A stretch of DNA of 64,000 nt, taken from positions 372,001 to 436,000 of the forward strand of contig NZ_BMCG01000001.1 in NCBI RefSeq assembly GCF_014635065.1, written 5' to 3'. Both the position numbers and the translations under genes were made by a program. Source of the stretch: Oxalicibacterium flavum (lineage in GTDB: Bacteria; Pseudomonadota; Gammaproteobacteria; Burkholderiales; Burkholderiaceae_D). Positions 48,003 through 56,962 of the stretch are shown piece by piece; position 1 is the first letter of the stretch, and every line of letters starts with the position of its first letter. The notes beneath the pieces were generated by a model, which was not told the origin of the DNA, did no database searches, and worked only from the letters and a program-made list of their open reading frames with translations.

Positions 48003-49688
48003 ATGCAGCGATCTACATGCCAGTGGATGCTCTACGTTTCGGCGATGCTCTGCTATCCCATGCTGCCGGGCTCGGCCCTTGCCGATGCGCGCAGTCCCGG
48101 CCAGGGCAATCCGCTCGATTCACTGCCTCGCCCCCAGGCGCAACCGACGCCCCCCATTGATATCGAGATCCAGACTCCCGCACCCGACGCCGCGCTGCAA
48201 CGTCTGCTCACCACACGCATCCGGCCTGCCCGCTTTCAGATCGCCGGTGTGCAATCGATTCCGTTCGAACAGGTTTCCGCAGAGTTCGCAGGACTGGCCA
48301 ATCGGGAAGTCACCGTTGCCGACATCCTGCGCGCAACCGAAAACGTCACGAAGATCTACCAGGACAAGGGCTACCCTCTGTCCTTTGCATTCGTCCCCAG
48401 CCAGACCTTCAAGGACAACATCGTCGTCATCAATGTTGTCGAAGGTTATGTCAGCAAGGTGCGCATAGAAGGCAATCCGGGACCGTCCGAAGAAAGGCTG
48501 CGGCAGATCGCAGCGCAACTCTCGGAAGACAGACCTTTGAGCCGGAAGAGCTTCGAACGCATTAGCGGCGTACTCGGCTTGCAGCCCGGCATGCGCATCA
48601 AGGCTTCGGTTCAACCGCCTGTCACGACCGACGGCGCCTGCGAAATGGTGCTGGAGGTCACGCGCAAGCCGGTCAGTGCGGCATTCGCTCTCGACACGGC
48701 GACCTCGAACCTGCGCGGCGTCTTCAGTGCCAGTACCAATGGTCTGACCTCGCTGGGCGAACAGGTCACCGTCAGCACGCTGCTGCCGCGCGGCCCGGAT
48801 CGCGAAGAATATTACGCGGTCAATTATGCGCAACCGATTCGCTGGCAAGGCATGCTGCTGCAGGTCAATCTGTCGCGCTACAAGGCCGAACCGGAAAACC
48901 GCGCGCTTGAACAAAACCAGTTTCAGGCGCGTCATGAGACAGAAACGGAAAGAGCCAGCATCAATCTCAGTTATCCGCTGGTACTGACAGCCTCCCGCAG
49001 CCTGACCCTGAGCGGCGGCGTCTATGCCGTGCACAACGCGGCGCGCTATACCCGCTCCGTGCCGGCAGCCGTTCCTGTGGTCGAACTCAGTTCCGACATT
49101 CGCGCGCTCTCCCTCGAAATGACGTCCGTGACGGCAGGCGATGGCAACAACACGCAGTGGATGCTCGGCCTGTATCAGGGCGTGGATGGCGCCGGCGCCA
49201 AGCAATTCAACAACAATATCGACCTCGACTTCCTGCGCGCCCGCGGCAGTTTTTCCCATAGTCGTTCGCTTGGCAGCAGCGGTTATGGCCTGGCCGTTCG
49301 CGGCAGCGGGCAGTACAGCAGCAATCGCCTGCCGCTGTCGGAGCAGATCAGTTTTGGCGCGCAACAGTTCGGCAGCGCCTATCCGGCGGGGGAAATTGCC
49401 GGCGACAAGGGTTGGGGTGTTGCCCTCGAATTCAATCGCGTGTTTTCTTCGCAAGGAAAGTACTTCAAGCAGGTGCAGCCCTATGTGCTGGGTGACGCCG
49501 CGCGCACTTCGCTGAACGGCTACGACATTGCCGACAGCGAGATCGCCTCGCTCGGCTTCGGCGTGCGTTTCAGCGATCTGCAGCACTACTCGCTCGATCT
49601 CTCGGTAGCGCAACCCGTGGGCGACATTCCCGTCAATGCCCGCAAACGTTCGCCGCGACTGAACATGTCATACGCCTATCAGTTTTAA
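48003..49688 (+). CDS. TpsB-type outer-membrane transporter (ShlB/FhaC/HecB family)
   Basis: The ATG at 48003 starts a clear signal peptide (561 residues in all); the open frame continues upstream without one. A proline-rich linker (about 35-60) is followed by POTRA-type sequence ('FQIAGVQSIPFEQVSAEF', 'TKIYQDKGYPLSFAFVPSQ' and 'VINVVEGYVSKVRIEGNPG') and a C-terminal 16-strand barrel ending 'LNMSYAYQF'. TpsB proteins export one partner across the outer membrane. No canonical TpsA with a haemagglutinin-type N-terminal domain is nearby; the repeat lipoprotein upstream is the only large surface candidate. Confidence 0.87.
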   Translation: MQRSTCQWMLYVSAMLCYPMLPGSALADARSPGQGNPLDSLPRPQAQPTPPIDIEIQTPAPDAALQRLLTTRIRPARFQIAGVQSIPFEQVSAEFAGLANREVTVADILRATENVTKIYQDKGYPLSFAFVPSQTFKDNIVVINVVEGYVSKVRIEGNPGPSEERLRQIAAQLSEDRPLSRKSFERISGVLGLQPGMRIKASVQPPVTTDGACEMVLEVTRKPVSAAFALDTATSNLRGVFSASTNGLTSLGEQVTVSTLLPRGPDREEYYAVNYAQPIRWQGMLLQVNLSRYKAEPENRALEQNQFQARHETETERASINLSYPLVLTASRSLTLSGGVYAVHNAARYTRSVPAAVPVVELSSDIRALSLEMTSVTAGDGNNTQWMLGLYQGVDGAGAKQFNNNIDLDFLRARGSFSHSRSLGSSGYGLAVRGSGQYSSNRLPLSEQISFGAQQFGSAYPAGEIAGDKGWGVALEFNRVFSSQGKYFKQVQPYVLGDAARTSLNGYDIADSEIASLGFGVRFSDLQHYSLDLSVAQPVGDIPVNARKRSPRLNMSYAYQF

Positions 49689-49751
49689 GAATACTGCCGG
49701 CCAGGTCGCAGACACGTCAGCCGGTTGTCATGCAGCAAGGCAGTAGAGCAG

Positions 49752-49777
49752 AAGTCATTCACAGAAATGACTTTTTT
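49752..49777 (+). terminator. Terminator/attenuator before flp
   Basis: AAGTCATT and AATGACTT flank a short loop and are followed by TTTT. It sits between the transporter stop and the pilin ribosome binding site. Confidence 0.75.
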
Positions 49778-49810
49778 CAATCAGGAGTCTTTTAAGCAAG
49801 GAGAAGCGAA

Positions 49811-49993
49811 ATGAAAGCGCAGATCGTTAAATTTATGAAGGATGAAGAGGGTGCGACGGCGATCGAGTATGGATTGATTGCAGGCCTAGTCTCGATCGCA
49901 ATTATCGCTGGCCTGACTCTAATCAGCCCGGAACTGTCGCGGATCTTTAATGCGATTGCTGCAGCTCTTGCCGCTGCCGTTGCACCGACCTAA
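49811..49993 (+). CDS. flp: Flp/Fap pilin
   Basis: This 60-residue type IVb prepilin has AAGGAGAAGCG upstream. The leader MKAQIVKFMKDEEG is cut after Gly14, giving a mature N-terminus ATAIEYGLIAGLVSIAIIAG with the invariant Glu5 and the adjacent Tyr of Flp pilins. It polymerises into the thin adhesive Tad pilus. It is the first gene of the pilus set, behind its own hairpin. Confidence 0.96.
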   Translation: MKAQIVKFMKDEEGATAIEYGLIAGLVSIAIIAGLTLISPELSRIFNAIAAALAAAVAPT

Positions 49994-50024
49994 TGGCTAA
50001 GACAGGCAGTCAAGCCAGCAATAC

Positions 50025-50549
50025 ATGATGACCGTTCTCGTCATCAGTTTGTGTGCTGCCGTGATTATCTATGACCTGCTATTCCGACGTGTCCCGAATT
50101 GGCTACTGCTGGCAGCCTTTATGTCACACGTCGGATGGCTGGTCGTGATGGGAAACGGACTGAATGGCATAGACATCTGGCAATCGCTGATCGGCGGCTT
50201 CGTCGGCCTTGTCTTGTTTCTGCCCTTTTACGCCTTGCACGCAATGGGGGCGGGCGACGTCAAGTTCTTTGCATTGCTGGGATTGATGATGGGCGTATCC
50301 GCGCTGCTGCCAATATGGCTGATCGGTAGTGTCATCGCAGGCCTGCATGCAGTGGCGTGGCACGTCGCAAGCAGACAGCTCGTCATGCTGCCCGCATGGA
50401 ATCTGCTCACCGACAAGGTAACCGGAAATAGCTGGTATCAGGCGATGCTGAAGAACAGAAAAGGAAGACGCGGCATTCCGTATGCAGCCTATCTGGCCAT
50501 CGGGGCCATTGCCATCAGCACAACCAGGACCGTTTTCGCACAAGGATGA
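50025..50549 (+). CDS. cpaA: Prepilin peptidase CpaA/TadV
   Basis: This 174-residue membrane aspartyl protease of the small type lacks the N-methylating domain. The two catalytic Asp are Asp17 ('IIYDLLFRRVPN') and Asp78 ('GAGDVKF'). It removes the leader of Flp and the TadE/TadG pseudopilins. It has about five membrane segments. Two adjacent ATGs are possible starts and no strong ribosome binding site is seen, but the spacing from flp is only 31 nt. Confidence 0.93.
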   Translation: MMTVLVISLCAAVIIYDLLFRRVPNWLLLAAFMSHVGWLVVMGNGLNGIDIWQSLIGGFVGLVLFLPFYALHAMGAGDVKFFALLGLMMGVSALLPIWLIGSVIAGLHAVAWHVASRQLVMLPAWNLLTDKVTGNSWYQAMLKNRKGRRGIPYAAYLAIGAIAISTTRTVFAQG

Positions 50550-50553
50550 AGTC

Positions 50554-51078
50554 ATGCAGGCGAAATATCGGAAACCGACAACAGCAACATGCAAGGTCAA
50601 GGCTCTGTCATGCCTCTCCTTGCATACCCGTCTATTGGAAAATCGCTTCCGCATTCGCAGACAACAGGGTGCGTCAGCGATTGAATTCGCGCTCGTGTTT
50701 CCCCTGTTCTTCCTGATCTTTTACGCCATCATCACCTATGGCCTGATTCTCGTGGCACAGCAATCCGTCACACTCGCTGCCGCCGAGGGCGCACGTGCAG
50801 CACTACGGCATGCCGAAGCCGAGAATATTCGTGACGATCATGCAGAGGCCGCAGCCAAGGGACCCGCAAGCGTCGCAGCGTGGCTTGGGCTCAACAATCT
50901 CGACGTCACAAAAACTCTGCTGGATCCCTGCCCCTATACCAACTCAGCACGCTGTTACAGCGTCACTGTCAGTTACCCATACGCAGAACGGCCGTTGGTT
51001 CCATTACTGCTCGGACCACTGATGGAATTCGCGGTGCCCACGCAACTATCCAGCACCGCCATCGTGCAACTCGATTGA
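50554..51078 (+). CDS. tadE: TadE-like minor pseudopilin
   Basis: From the ATG at 50554 (AAGGATG upstream) this gives 174 residues. A basic leader of about 38 residues precedes 'RQQGASAIEFALVFPLFFLIFYAIITYGL', with the TadE prepilin-like cleavage before 'ASAIEF'. The rest is periplasmic with a Cys pair ('DPCPYTNSARC') that may form a disulfide. The long leader is slightly unusual; 'MQAKYRK' may be longer than needed, but no better start lies inside. Confidence 0.9.
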   Translation: MQAKYRKPTTATCKVKALSCLSLHTRLLENRFRIRRQQGASAIEFALVFPLFFLIFYAIITYGLILVAQQSVTLAAAEGARAALRHAEAENIRDDHAEAAAKGPASVAAWLGLNNLDVTKTLLDPCPYTNSARCYSVTVSYPYAERPLVPLLLGPLMEFAVPTQLSSTAIVQLD

Positions 51079-51102
51079 TCACCTCAAGCGACGAGAATAA
51101 CA

Positions 51103-52041
51103 ATGAACAAGCTGACGAAGATTATCGCCGTACTACTGATTCTGCTGGCCGTCTGCCTGGCGGCACTCGCATGGTGGATGGGCCGCCAGATTCCGGAAAA
51201 GGCACCGGTCGCAGTGATGGAGCCAGCACCCGCCTACCCCGCCGTCATCGCCGCCGCACAGCTCGAGAACGGCAAGCGTATCGAGGAACAGAGTCTGCGG
51301 CTGATCGAGTCTCCCCGTCCGATCCCCGGCTCCTATCAATCCATCGCGAGCGTGGCGGGACGCATTGCCGCCAACGACATCGCGCCGGAAACCCTCATCA
51401 CGGAAAGCAATCTGGTGCAGGGCATTGCCCTGCAACTGGCGGACGGCGAACGTGCGTTGGCGCTTCCCGTCGATGAAGTGGTCGGCGTCGGCAACAAGCT
51501 CAAACCCGGCGATTACGTCGATGTCTTCATGACCCTGAAAGAGGGATCGCATATCGAGAAGGGACAGGCACGCCTGCTGGCTTCGCGACTGCGCGTACTG
51601 TCCTATGGCGCGCTGGTGATCGGCAACAGCGAGTCGGCCGAAGAAAACACCTTGCGCAAATCCTCTTCGTCGTCGCAACCGCGAACCGCGGTACTGGCAA
51701 CGCCGGTCGAAGAAGTCAATTCGCTGCTGCTGGCCGCCCAGAACGGCAAGCTGGCGCTGGCACTTCGCCATCCGGGAGACACCGGCATGGCCGATGCCGA
51801 CCTGTTTCCACAAGCGGCGCTGGTCCTGCCTCCAAAGAACGGTCTCACCCAACGCGAGAAAGAAGCTCTGCTTGCGCCCGACAATCGTGCCTTTGCAGGC
51901 ATCGATGCCGCCACCTGGAGCGCAGACAGGCAACGGCGCGACACGGTGGCACGACCTGCGCCCGTGGCGAAGACCGGCAACGTTCCCCATCGCACCCTGG
52001 AAGTGATCAAGGGCACGCAACGCGAGCAGGTTCGCTTCTGA
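51103..52041 (+). CDS. cpaB: Tad pilus assembly protein CpaB/RcpC
   Basis: This 312-residue periplasmic protein has an N-terminal membrane anchor (about 5-27) and an SAF-type domain ('VIAAAQLENGKRIEEQSLRLIE', pattern) that may bind peptidoglycan. 'KPGDYVDVFMTLKEGS' is the family signature. CpaB helps build the secretin channel. It lies 24 nt after tadE and 67 nt before the secretin gene. Confidence 0.92.
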   Translation: MNKLTKIIAVLLILLAVCLAALAWWMGRQIPEKAPVAVMEPAPAYPAVIAAAQLENGKRIEEQSLRLIESPRPIPGSYQSIASVAGRIAANDIAPETLITESNLVQGIALQLADGERALALPVDEVVGVGNKLKPGDYVDVFMTLKEGSHIEKGQARLLASRLRVLSYGALVIGNSESAEENTLRKSSSSSQPRTAVLATPVEEVNSLLLAAQNGKLALALRHPGDTGMADADLFPQAALVLPPKNGLTQREKEALLAPDNRAFAGIDAATWSADRQRRDTVARPAPVAKTGNVPHRTLEVIKGTQREQVRF

Positions 52042-52108
52042 TGGCCATGTCCTGCATGACCATCGCATGCAGGCAGTTCAACACCATTTCACCGAGGGCT
52101 CCACCAAA

Positions 52109-53413
52109 ATGAAAATAAGACAGCTCCTTGCCATCACCGCCCTGTTGGTCACGCTGCCCACTCTGGCGAACGAGCATCATCTGACCGTTGCGGTCAAGGA
52201 ACAGCGTCCGCTTCCGGTTCCGGCCGATCTGGAACGCATCGCCGTGGCCGATCCCGACATTGCAGATGTCATGGTGATCGCCGGCAATCGCAACCGTCCC
52301 GGCAGCATTCTCCTGACCGGAAAGAGTCCAGGCTCCACCATCGTGACGGCCTGGTCGCGCAACCGCGTCGAAACCGTCTGGCAGATCGATGTGCAAAGCC
52401 AGCTGCATGGACAGTTGCCCGAAACCGGTGCCGATCTGCGCATCAGCGGCGGCAATGCCATTCTGCGCGGAGAATCACCATCGACCATTTCCCATGCAGG
52501 CACCGCCGCAGTCGCCACCGCTTCGGTCGGCAGCGGCAAGGTGCTCGATGCCGCAACAGTGCGGACCGGCGGCATGGTGCAGATCGACGTCAAGATCGTC
52601 GAATTCAGCAAGAACGTTCTGAAGGAAGCCGGTTTCGACTTTCTGATCAACAAGGGACATGGCGCCTTCAGCTTCGGTCTGCTGGAAGGCAACAACCTCG
52701 TGAGCCCAAATGCTGCGGGGCGCTACAACTTCGCCTCGCCGGCTTCACGCGCGTTCAACCTTCTCAACCGCGGCGCCATCAACACACGTGTCAGACTGCT
52801 CGAAACCAATGGCCTGGCACGCGTGCTGGCGCAGCCATCCCTGATCGCGCTGTCCGGACATACCGCGAGCTTCCTGGCCGGCGGTGAACTGCCGATTCCA
52901 CAGGCGGGCGGCCTGGGCACCACAACCATTACCTACAAGCCATTCGGCATCGGCATGACGGTCACGCCAACCGTCTTGTCGGCCAACCGCATCGTGCTCA
53001 AGGTGGCGCCGGAAGCGAGCGACATCAACAACCAGGACAGCATCGAAGTCAACGGCACCCTTATCCCCGCGATCTCGACGCGCCGTGCGGAAACCACCAT
53101 GGAACTGGGTGACGGCGAGAGCTTCATCATCGGCGGCCTCGTCTCGCGCGAAACGCGTTCCAATGCCAACAAGGTTCCGCTGCTCGGCGACCTTCCGATC
53201 ATCGGCACCTTCTTCCGCAGCATGCAGTATTCCCAGGATGAGAAAGAGCTGACCATCATCGTCACGCCCCATCTGGTACGCCCGCTCGCAAAAGGCGTTC
53301 AACCTGCGCTGGCCGGCGAGGATCGCGAAAGAATCGACACGCCGGGCAACGCATGGGGCGCCTACCTGATGGGCGTTGCCTATCCGGATGAACTGCCGGG
53401 CTTCTCCAGATAG
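52109..53413 (+). CDS. cpaC: Tad pilus secretin CpaC/RcpA
   Basis: This gives 434 residues from the ATG at 52109 with a signal peptide ('LLAITALLVTLPTLA'). The N-terminal part is the BON/N-domain region ('LERIAVADPDIADVMVI', 'GKSPGSTIVTAW'), and the C-terminal half is the secretin domain with 'VRLLETNGLARVLAQPSLIA', 'GGELPIP' and 'VPLLGDLPIIGTFFRS'. It forms the outer-membrane ring through which the pilus passes. Confidence 0.94.
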   Translation: MKIRQLLAITALLVTLPTLANEHHLTVAVKEQRPLPVPADLERIAVADPDIADVMVIAGNRNRPGSILLTGKSPGSTIVTAWSRNRVETVWQIDVQSQLHGQLPETGADLRISGGNAILRGESPSTISHAGTAAVATASVGSGKVLDAATVRTGGMVQIDVKIVEFSKNVLKEAGFDFLINKGHGAFSFGLLEGNNLVSPNAAGRYNFASPASRAFNLLNRGAINTRVRLLETNGLARVLAQPSLIALSGHTASFLAGGELPIPQAGGLGTTTITYKPFGIGMTVTPTVLSANRIVLKVAPEASDINNQDSIEVNGTLIPAISTRRAETTMELGDGESFIIGGLVSRETRSNANKVPLLGDLPIIGTFFRSMQYSQDEKELTIIVTPHLVRPLAKGVQPALAGEDRERIDTPGNAWGAYLMGVAYPDELPGFSR

Positions 53414-53425
53414 ACAGGAAACAAC

Positions 53426-54700
53426 TTGGACAGATACATGGGACACCAATCGTCAGGCAACATGCAGAAAGGCAGCAAGTTCGTGTTCTGCTCGTCGAAC
53501 GAAGCCCACTTTCACTGGATCAGTGCAGCACTGCATACATGGCAGGTGGTGCAGCAGGAACTCGCGCCCATCGAAAGGCTGGCGGAACAGATCGGCCGCG
53601 CGCGGCCGCAACTCGTTCTGCTCGACTTCTCCGGAAATTGCCGCGGCACGGGCGAGGAGTGCGCCCAGGACATGCTGGCCCTGGCCCAAACGCTCAAGAT
53701 CAGGCACCCCGGCATGCATCTGGTGGCCGTCGGTTCCAGCAGCCATCCGGAAGGAGCGGTAGCCGCCATCAATGCCGGCGTCCATCACTTCATCAACATG
53801 CAGGCCGACGGCGCAGAAGCGCGCGACGTGGTCGGCACCATGATTGCAGGACTGCCGTCGGCCGATGCCGACCCATGCAGTGTGATCGCGCTGCTCGGCG
53901 CACGCGCAGGTATCGGCACCACCACGCTGGCCGTTCATCTGGCGGATATCCTGCAGCGGCAGGACACCAGCCAAAGCAGCGGACAGCGCGTCGCGCTGCT
54001 CGACCTGGGCTGGCCGGCAGCCGATGGACAGCTTTATCTGAACATCAGCAACGGCGACTTCGATCTGCTCGACGCCATCCGAAATCGTCATCGCATGGAT
54101 GCCACCCTGATCCAGACCGCGCTGGCGCACGACCAGCACGGACTGCGCGTGCTTTCCCTGCCCCATGCGAGTGAAAAAACGCACGCCATCTCCGGCACGG
54201 ACGCGATCGGATTGCTGACGCACCTGCGCGCCTACTTCGATGTACTGATCGTCGATCTCGGCGGATTTCCGGATGGGGAATTGATCGCGCGCATCGCCAA
54301 TGCCGCCGACCAGGCCTGGTTGCTGACGGACCAGAGCGTCGGTTCGCTGGTGTCGCTCGACGCACTGATCAAGATGCTCGACAACAGCCAGCTGGCGCGC
54401 AGCAAGCGCCATCTCATCGTGAATCGCTACGACGACCGTTCAGGCATGAGTGCCTTGCAGATATCGGAACGATTCAAGACCACATTGAAGACCACCATTC
54501 CGGAAAGCCGGGATGCCCTGGTCGCCGCTGCCAATGCCGGCAAACTGCTGCACGAAAACAGCCGTTCACATGCCTACATCAAGGCAGTGACCTCGCTAGC
54601 CAGCCAGATCCTTCACAGCGAAGAAGGCAGCCGGCAGCCGGGCGGCCTGTTCGACTGGCTGCAACGCCGCCTGACACGGCAGGCAAAACGACACGCTTAA
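53426..54700 (+). CDS. tadZ: TadZ/CpaE-like pilus localisation protein
   Basis: The TTG start at 53426 has AGGAA 5 nt before it; the first ATGs (53438, 53462) have no ribosome binding site. This gives 424 residues. The N-terminal receiver-like domain (about 15-140) leads to a MinD/ParA-like ATPase. The P-loop position reads 'GARAGIGTTTLAV' (158-170), so the lysines of a normal deviant Walker A are missing. 'YFDVLIVDLGGFPD' is Walker B. TadZ marks the pole and recruits the assembly ATPase. The loss of lysine suggests weak or absent ATP hydrolysis. Confidence 0.88.
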   Translation: MDRYMGHQSSGNMQKGSKFVFCSSNEAHFHWISAALHTWQVVQQELAPIERLAEQIGRARPQLVLLDFSGNCRGTGEECAQDMLALAQTLKIRHPGMHLVAVGSSSHPEGAVAAINAGVHHFINMQADGAEARDVVGTMIAGLPSADADPCSVIALLGARAGIGTTTLAVHLADILQRQDTSQSSGQRVALLDLGWPAADGQLYLNISNGDFDLLDAIRNRHRMDATLIQTALAHDQHGLRVLSLPHASEKTHAISGTDAIGLLTHLRAYFDVLIVDLGGFPDGELIARIANAADQAWLLTDQSVGSLVSLDALIKMLDNSQLARSKRHLIVNRYDDRSGMSALQISERFKTTLKTTIPESRDALVAAANAGKLLHENSRSHAYIKAVTSLASQILHSEEGSRQPGGLFDWLQRRLTRQAKRHA

Positions 54701-54712
54701 CCCGGGGCACAT

Positions 54713-56026
54713 ATGAGCGATCAGATCATGGAAGGCGAGCACGACAAATTCCTCACTTCGCAGGAATTCCAGGACATCAAGGCGGCGGCATACGACAACC
54801 TGCTGACGCGCATCGAGGAACTCGGTGCGGAATTCGGCCGCTGGTCGCGCACGGCCATCCAGCAATTCGTCAATCTCGATGTGGATGGCTTTGTGCGACT
54901 GCGCCGCATTCCGCTCAATGAGAACGAGGTGCGGCTGATCGCCGATGCGCTGACCAAGGAACTGGCCGGACTCGGTCCGCTGGAAGACCTGCTGGGCGAT
55001 CCGGAAGTCGAAGACATCCTGATCAACGGTTACAACGACGTCTTCGTGTCACGCCACGGTATGCTGCAGCGCGAGACCTTGCGCTTTACCGACAACAATC
55101 ACCTGCTGCGCATCGTGCGCCGCATCCTTGCGCCGCTTGGCAGACGTCTCGACGAATCCAATCCGATGGTTGACGCGCGACTGCCGGATGGCGGCCGTCT
55201 CAATGTCGTGATCGAACCGCTGGCCGTCGATGGCCCCATGGTCTCCATCCGCAAGTTTCGCAAGGACCCGCTCAAGCCCAGCGATCTGCAGGAGCTCGGC
55301 ACCTTCAACGACGACCTGTTCACGCTGCTGGAAAGCGCGGTGAAGGCGCGCTGCAACATTCTCGTTTCCGGCGGCACCAGCTCCGGCAAGACCTCGCTGC
55401 TCAATGCGCTGGCCTTCTTTCTTCCCGAGAACGAGCGCGTCGTGACCGTCGAGGACACTGCCGAGCTTTCGCTCAATCACCCGCACGTGGTACGACTGGA
55501 ATCGCGCGTCGGCAGTTTCGAGGGAACCGGCGTGGTCACCATCCGCGACCTGATCCGCAACAGCCTGCGCATGCGCCCCGACCGCATCATCGTTGGCGAG
55601 GTGCGTGGCGCCGAGGTACTGGAAATGCTGCAGGCCATGAACACCGGCCATGATGGCTCGATGGCGACCATCCACGCCAACAGTCCGCGCGAATGCCTGC
55701 ATCGCATCGAAATGCTGGCCGGGTTCGCCGGGTTCCAGGGCAGCGAATCCAGCCTGCGTCGCCAGATTGCCGGCGCCATCGACTTCATCGTGCAGATCGG
55801 CCGCCTCTCCAACGGCAGACGGCGCATCGTTTCCGTTACCGAAGTCACCGGCGTGGGTGACAACATCATCACCACGCAGGAGCTGTATCGCCACGAAAGC
55901 TATCTGTCGCCCGAAGGGGAAGAGAAGGATCGCTGGGTCTCGCTCGGCATCCAGCCGCACACGCCCAAGCTGCAACGCCGCCGGCAGAATCCATCCACCG
56001 CCTTGCCACCACAGGGAAGATACTGA
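54713..56026 (+). CDS. tadA: Tad pilus assembly ATPase TadA/CpaF
   Basis: This 437-residue secretion-type ATPase powers pilus extension at the inner membrane. Walker A 'GGTSSGKT' is at residues 220-227. The Asp box 'VEDTAELSLNHPHVVRLE', Walker B 'DRIIVGEVRGAE' and the His box 'MNTGHDGSMATIHANSP' follow in order. The start is 12 nt after tadZ. The stop overlaps the tadB start (TGATG). Confidence 0.96.
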   Translation: MSDQIMEGEHDKFLTSQEFQDIKAAAYDNLLTRIEELGAEFGRWSRTAIQQFVNLDVDGFVRLRRIPLNENEVRLIADALTKELAGLGPLEDLLGDPEVEDILINGYNDVFVSRHGMLQRETLRFTDNNHLLRIVRRILAPLGRRLDESNPMVDARLPDGGRLNVVIEPLAVDGPMVSIRKFRKDPLKPSDLQELGTFNDDLFTLLESAVKARCNILVSGGTSSGKTSLLNALAFFLPENERVVTVEDTAELSLNHPHVVRLESRVGSFEGTGVVTIRDLIRNSLRMRPDRIIVGEVRGAEVLEMLQAMNTGHDGSMATIHANSPRECLHRIEMLAGFAGFQGSESSLRRQIAGAIDFIVQIGRLSNGRRRIVSVTEVTGVGDNIITTQELYRHESYLSPEGEEKDRWVSLGIQPHTPKLQRRRQNPSTALPPQGRY

Positions 56027-56955
56027 TGAACGCCATGATCCTGCTGCTGGGCGCTTTCGCAATCCTGCTGATCGCGCTTGCCATCATTCTCTGGCATGGC
56101 GCAGAGGCGCGCATGCGGCAGCAGGCGGCGGGCAATCTGATCGATCGTCATCTGCAGGGAAGCGGCGCAGCGCCTGTCGTCCGCGAACGCGAGCGATCGG
56201 CCGCACCGTTCGGCGGACTCAAATCACGCGCATGGAAGAATTTTCTGCTGCGCGCCGGTATCACACCGAACAGGACCTTTCACATCATGCTGGTGCTGCC
56301 GGGGCTCGTCCTGACCGCACTGGCCGCCACCATCTTCGGAGCGCTGTCCGCCGCCAGCACTTTGCTGCTCTATGCCCTGCTGCGTTACTTTCATCTGTGG
56401 TATCACGCCACCCGGCGCCATCAGAAGGCCGTGCGGCAACTGCCGGGGTTTCTCGACACCATGGTCCGGCTCGCCACCCTGGGCAACAGCATCGAATCCG
56501 CTTTCCAGTCCGCCATTCCTACCACGGATGCGCCGCTGCGTGAACTGCTGGACCGCGCCAACAGGCTGATCCAGGCCGGCATGAATCTCGATCAGGCACT
56601 GGTCCAGGAAGCGCGCGTGTTCCGCCTGATGGAACTGGAACTGATTGCCTCCGTGATCGGCGTGGCGCTGCGCTTCGGCGGCCGCGCCGACAAGGTGCTG
56701 GAGCGCATGAGCGCCTTCATGCGTGATCGCGAACAGGCACAGAACGAACTGGTCGCCCTTTCCGCCGAAACCCGTCTGTCGGCCTGGGTGCTGGCTCTGC
56801 TGCCCATCGGCCTGGGCCTTTTCATGATGATTTTCAACAATCGCATGTTCTCGATCATGTTGAACGATCCGGTGGGCTGGAATCTTCTCATGGTCGCGGT
56901 ACTGCTCGAGATCGTCGGCGCCATCTGGCTGTATCGACTCGCCAAATCGGTATGA
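56026..56955 (+). CDS. tadB: Tad pilus inner-membrane platform protein TadB
   Basis: This 309-residue protein of the type II secretion F family has N-terminal and two central membrane segments, 'FLDTMVRLATLGNSIESAFQSA' and 'LIASVIGVALRFGGRADKVLERM' in the F domain, and two C-terminal segments. With TadC it forms the platform on which TadA acts. It is translationally coupled to tadA. Confidence 0.94.
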   Translation: MNAMILLLGAFAILLIALAIILWHGAEARMRQQAAGNLIDRHLQGSGAAPVVRERERSAAPFGGLKSRAWKNFLLRAGITPNRTFHIMLVLPGLVLTALAATIFGALSAASTLLLYALLRYFHLWYHATRRHQKAVRQLPGFLDTMVRLATLGNSIESAFQSAIPTTDAPLRELLDRANRLIQAGMNLDQALVQEARVFRLMELELIASVIGVALRFGGRADKVLERMSAFMRDREQAQNELVALSAETRLSAWVLALLPIGLGLFMMIFNNRMFSIMLNDPVGWNLLMVAVLLEIVGAIWLYRLAKSV

Positions 56956-56962
56956 GGACGCC

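Noticed and set aside
49719-49738. Possible second sigma-54 promoter before flp
   Set aside because: Only the GG and GC pair with 10-bp spacing match; the flanking bases disagree with TGGCAC and TTGC.
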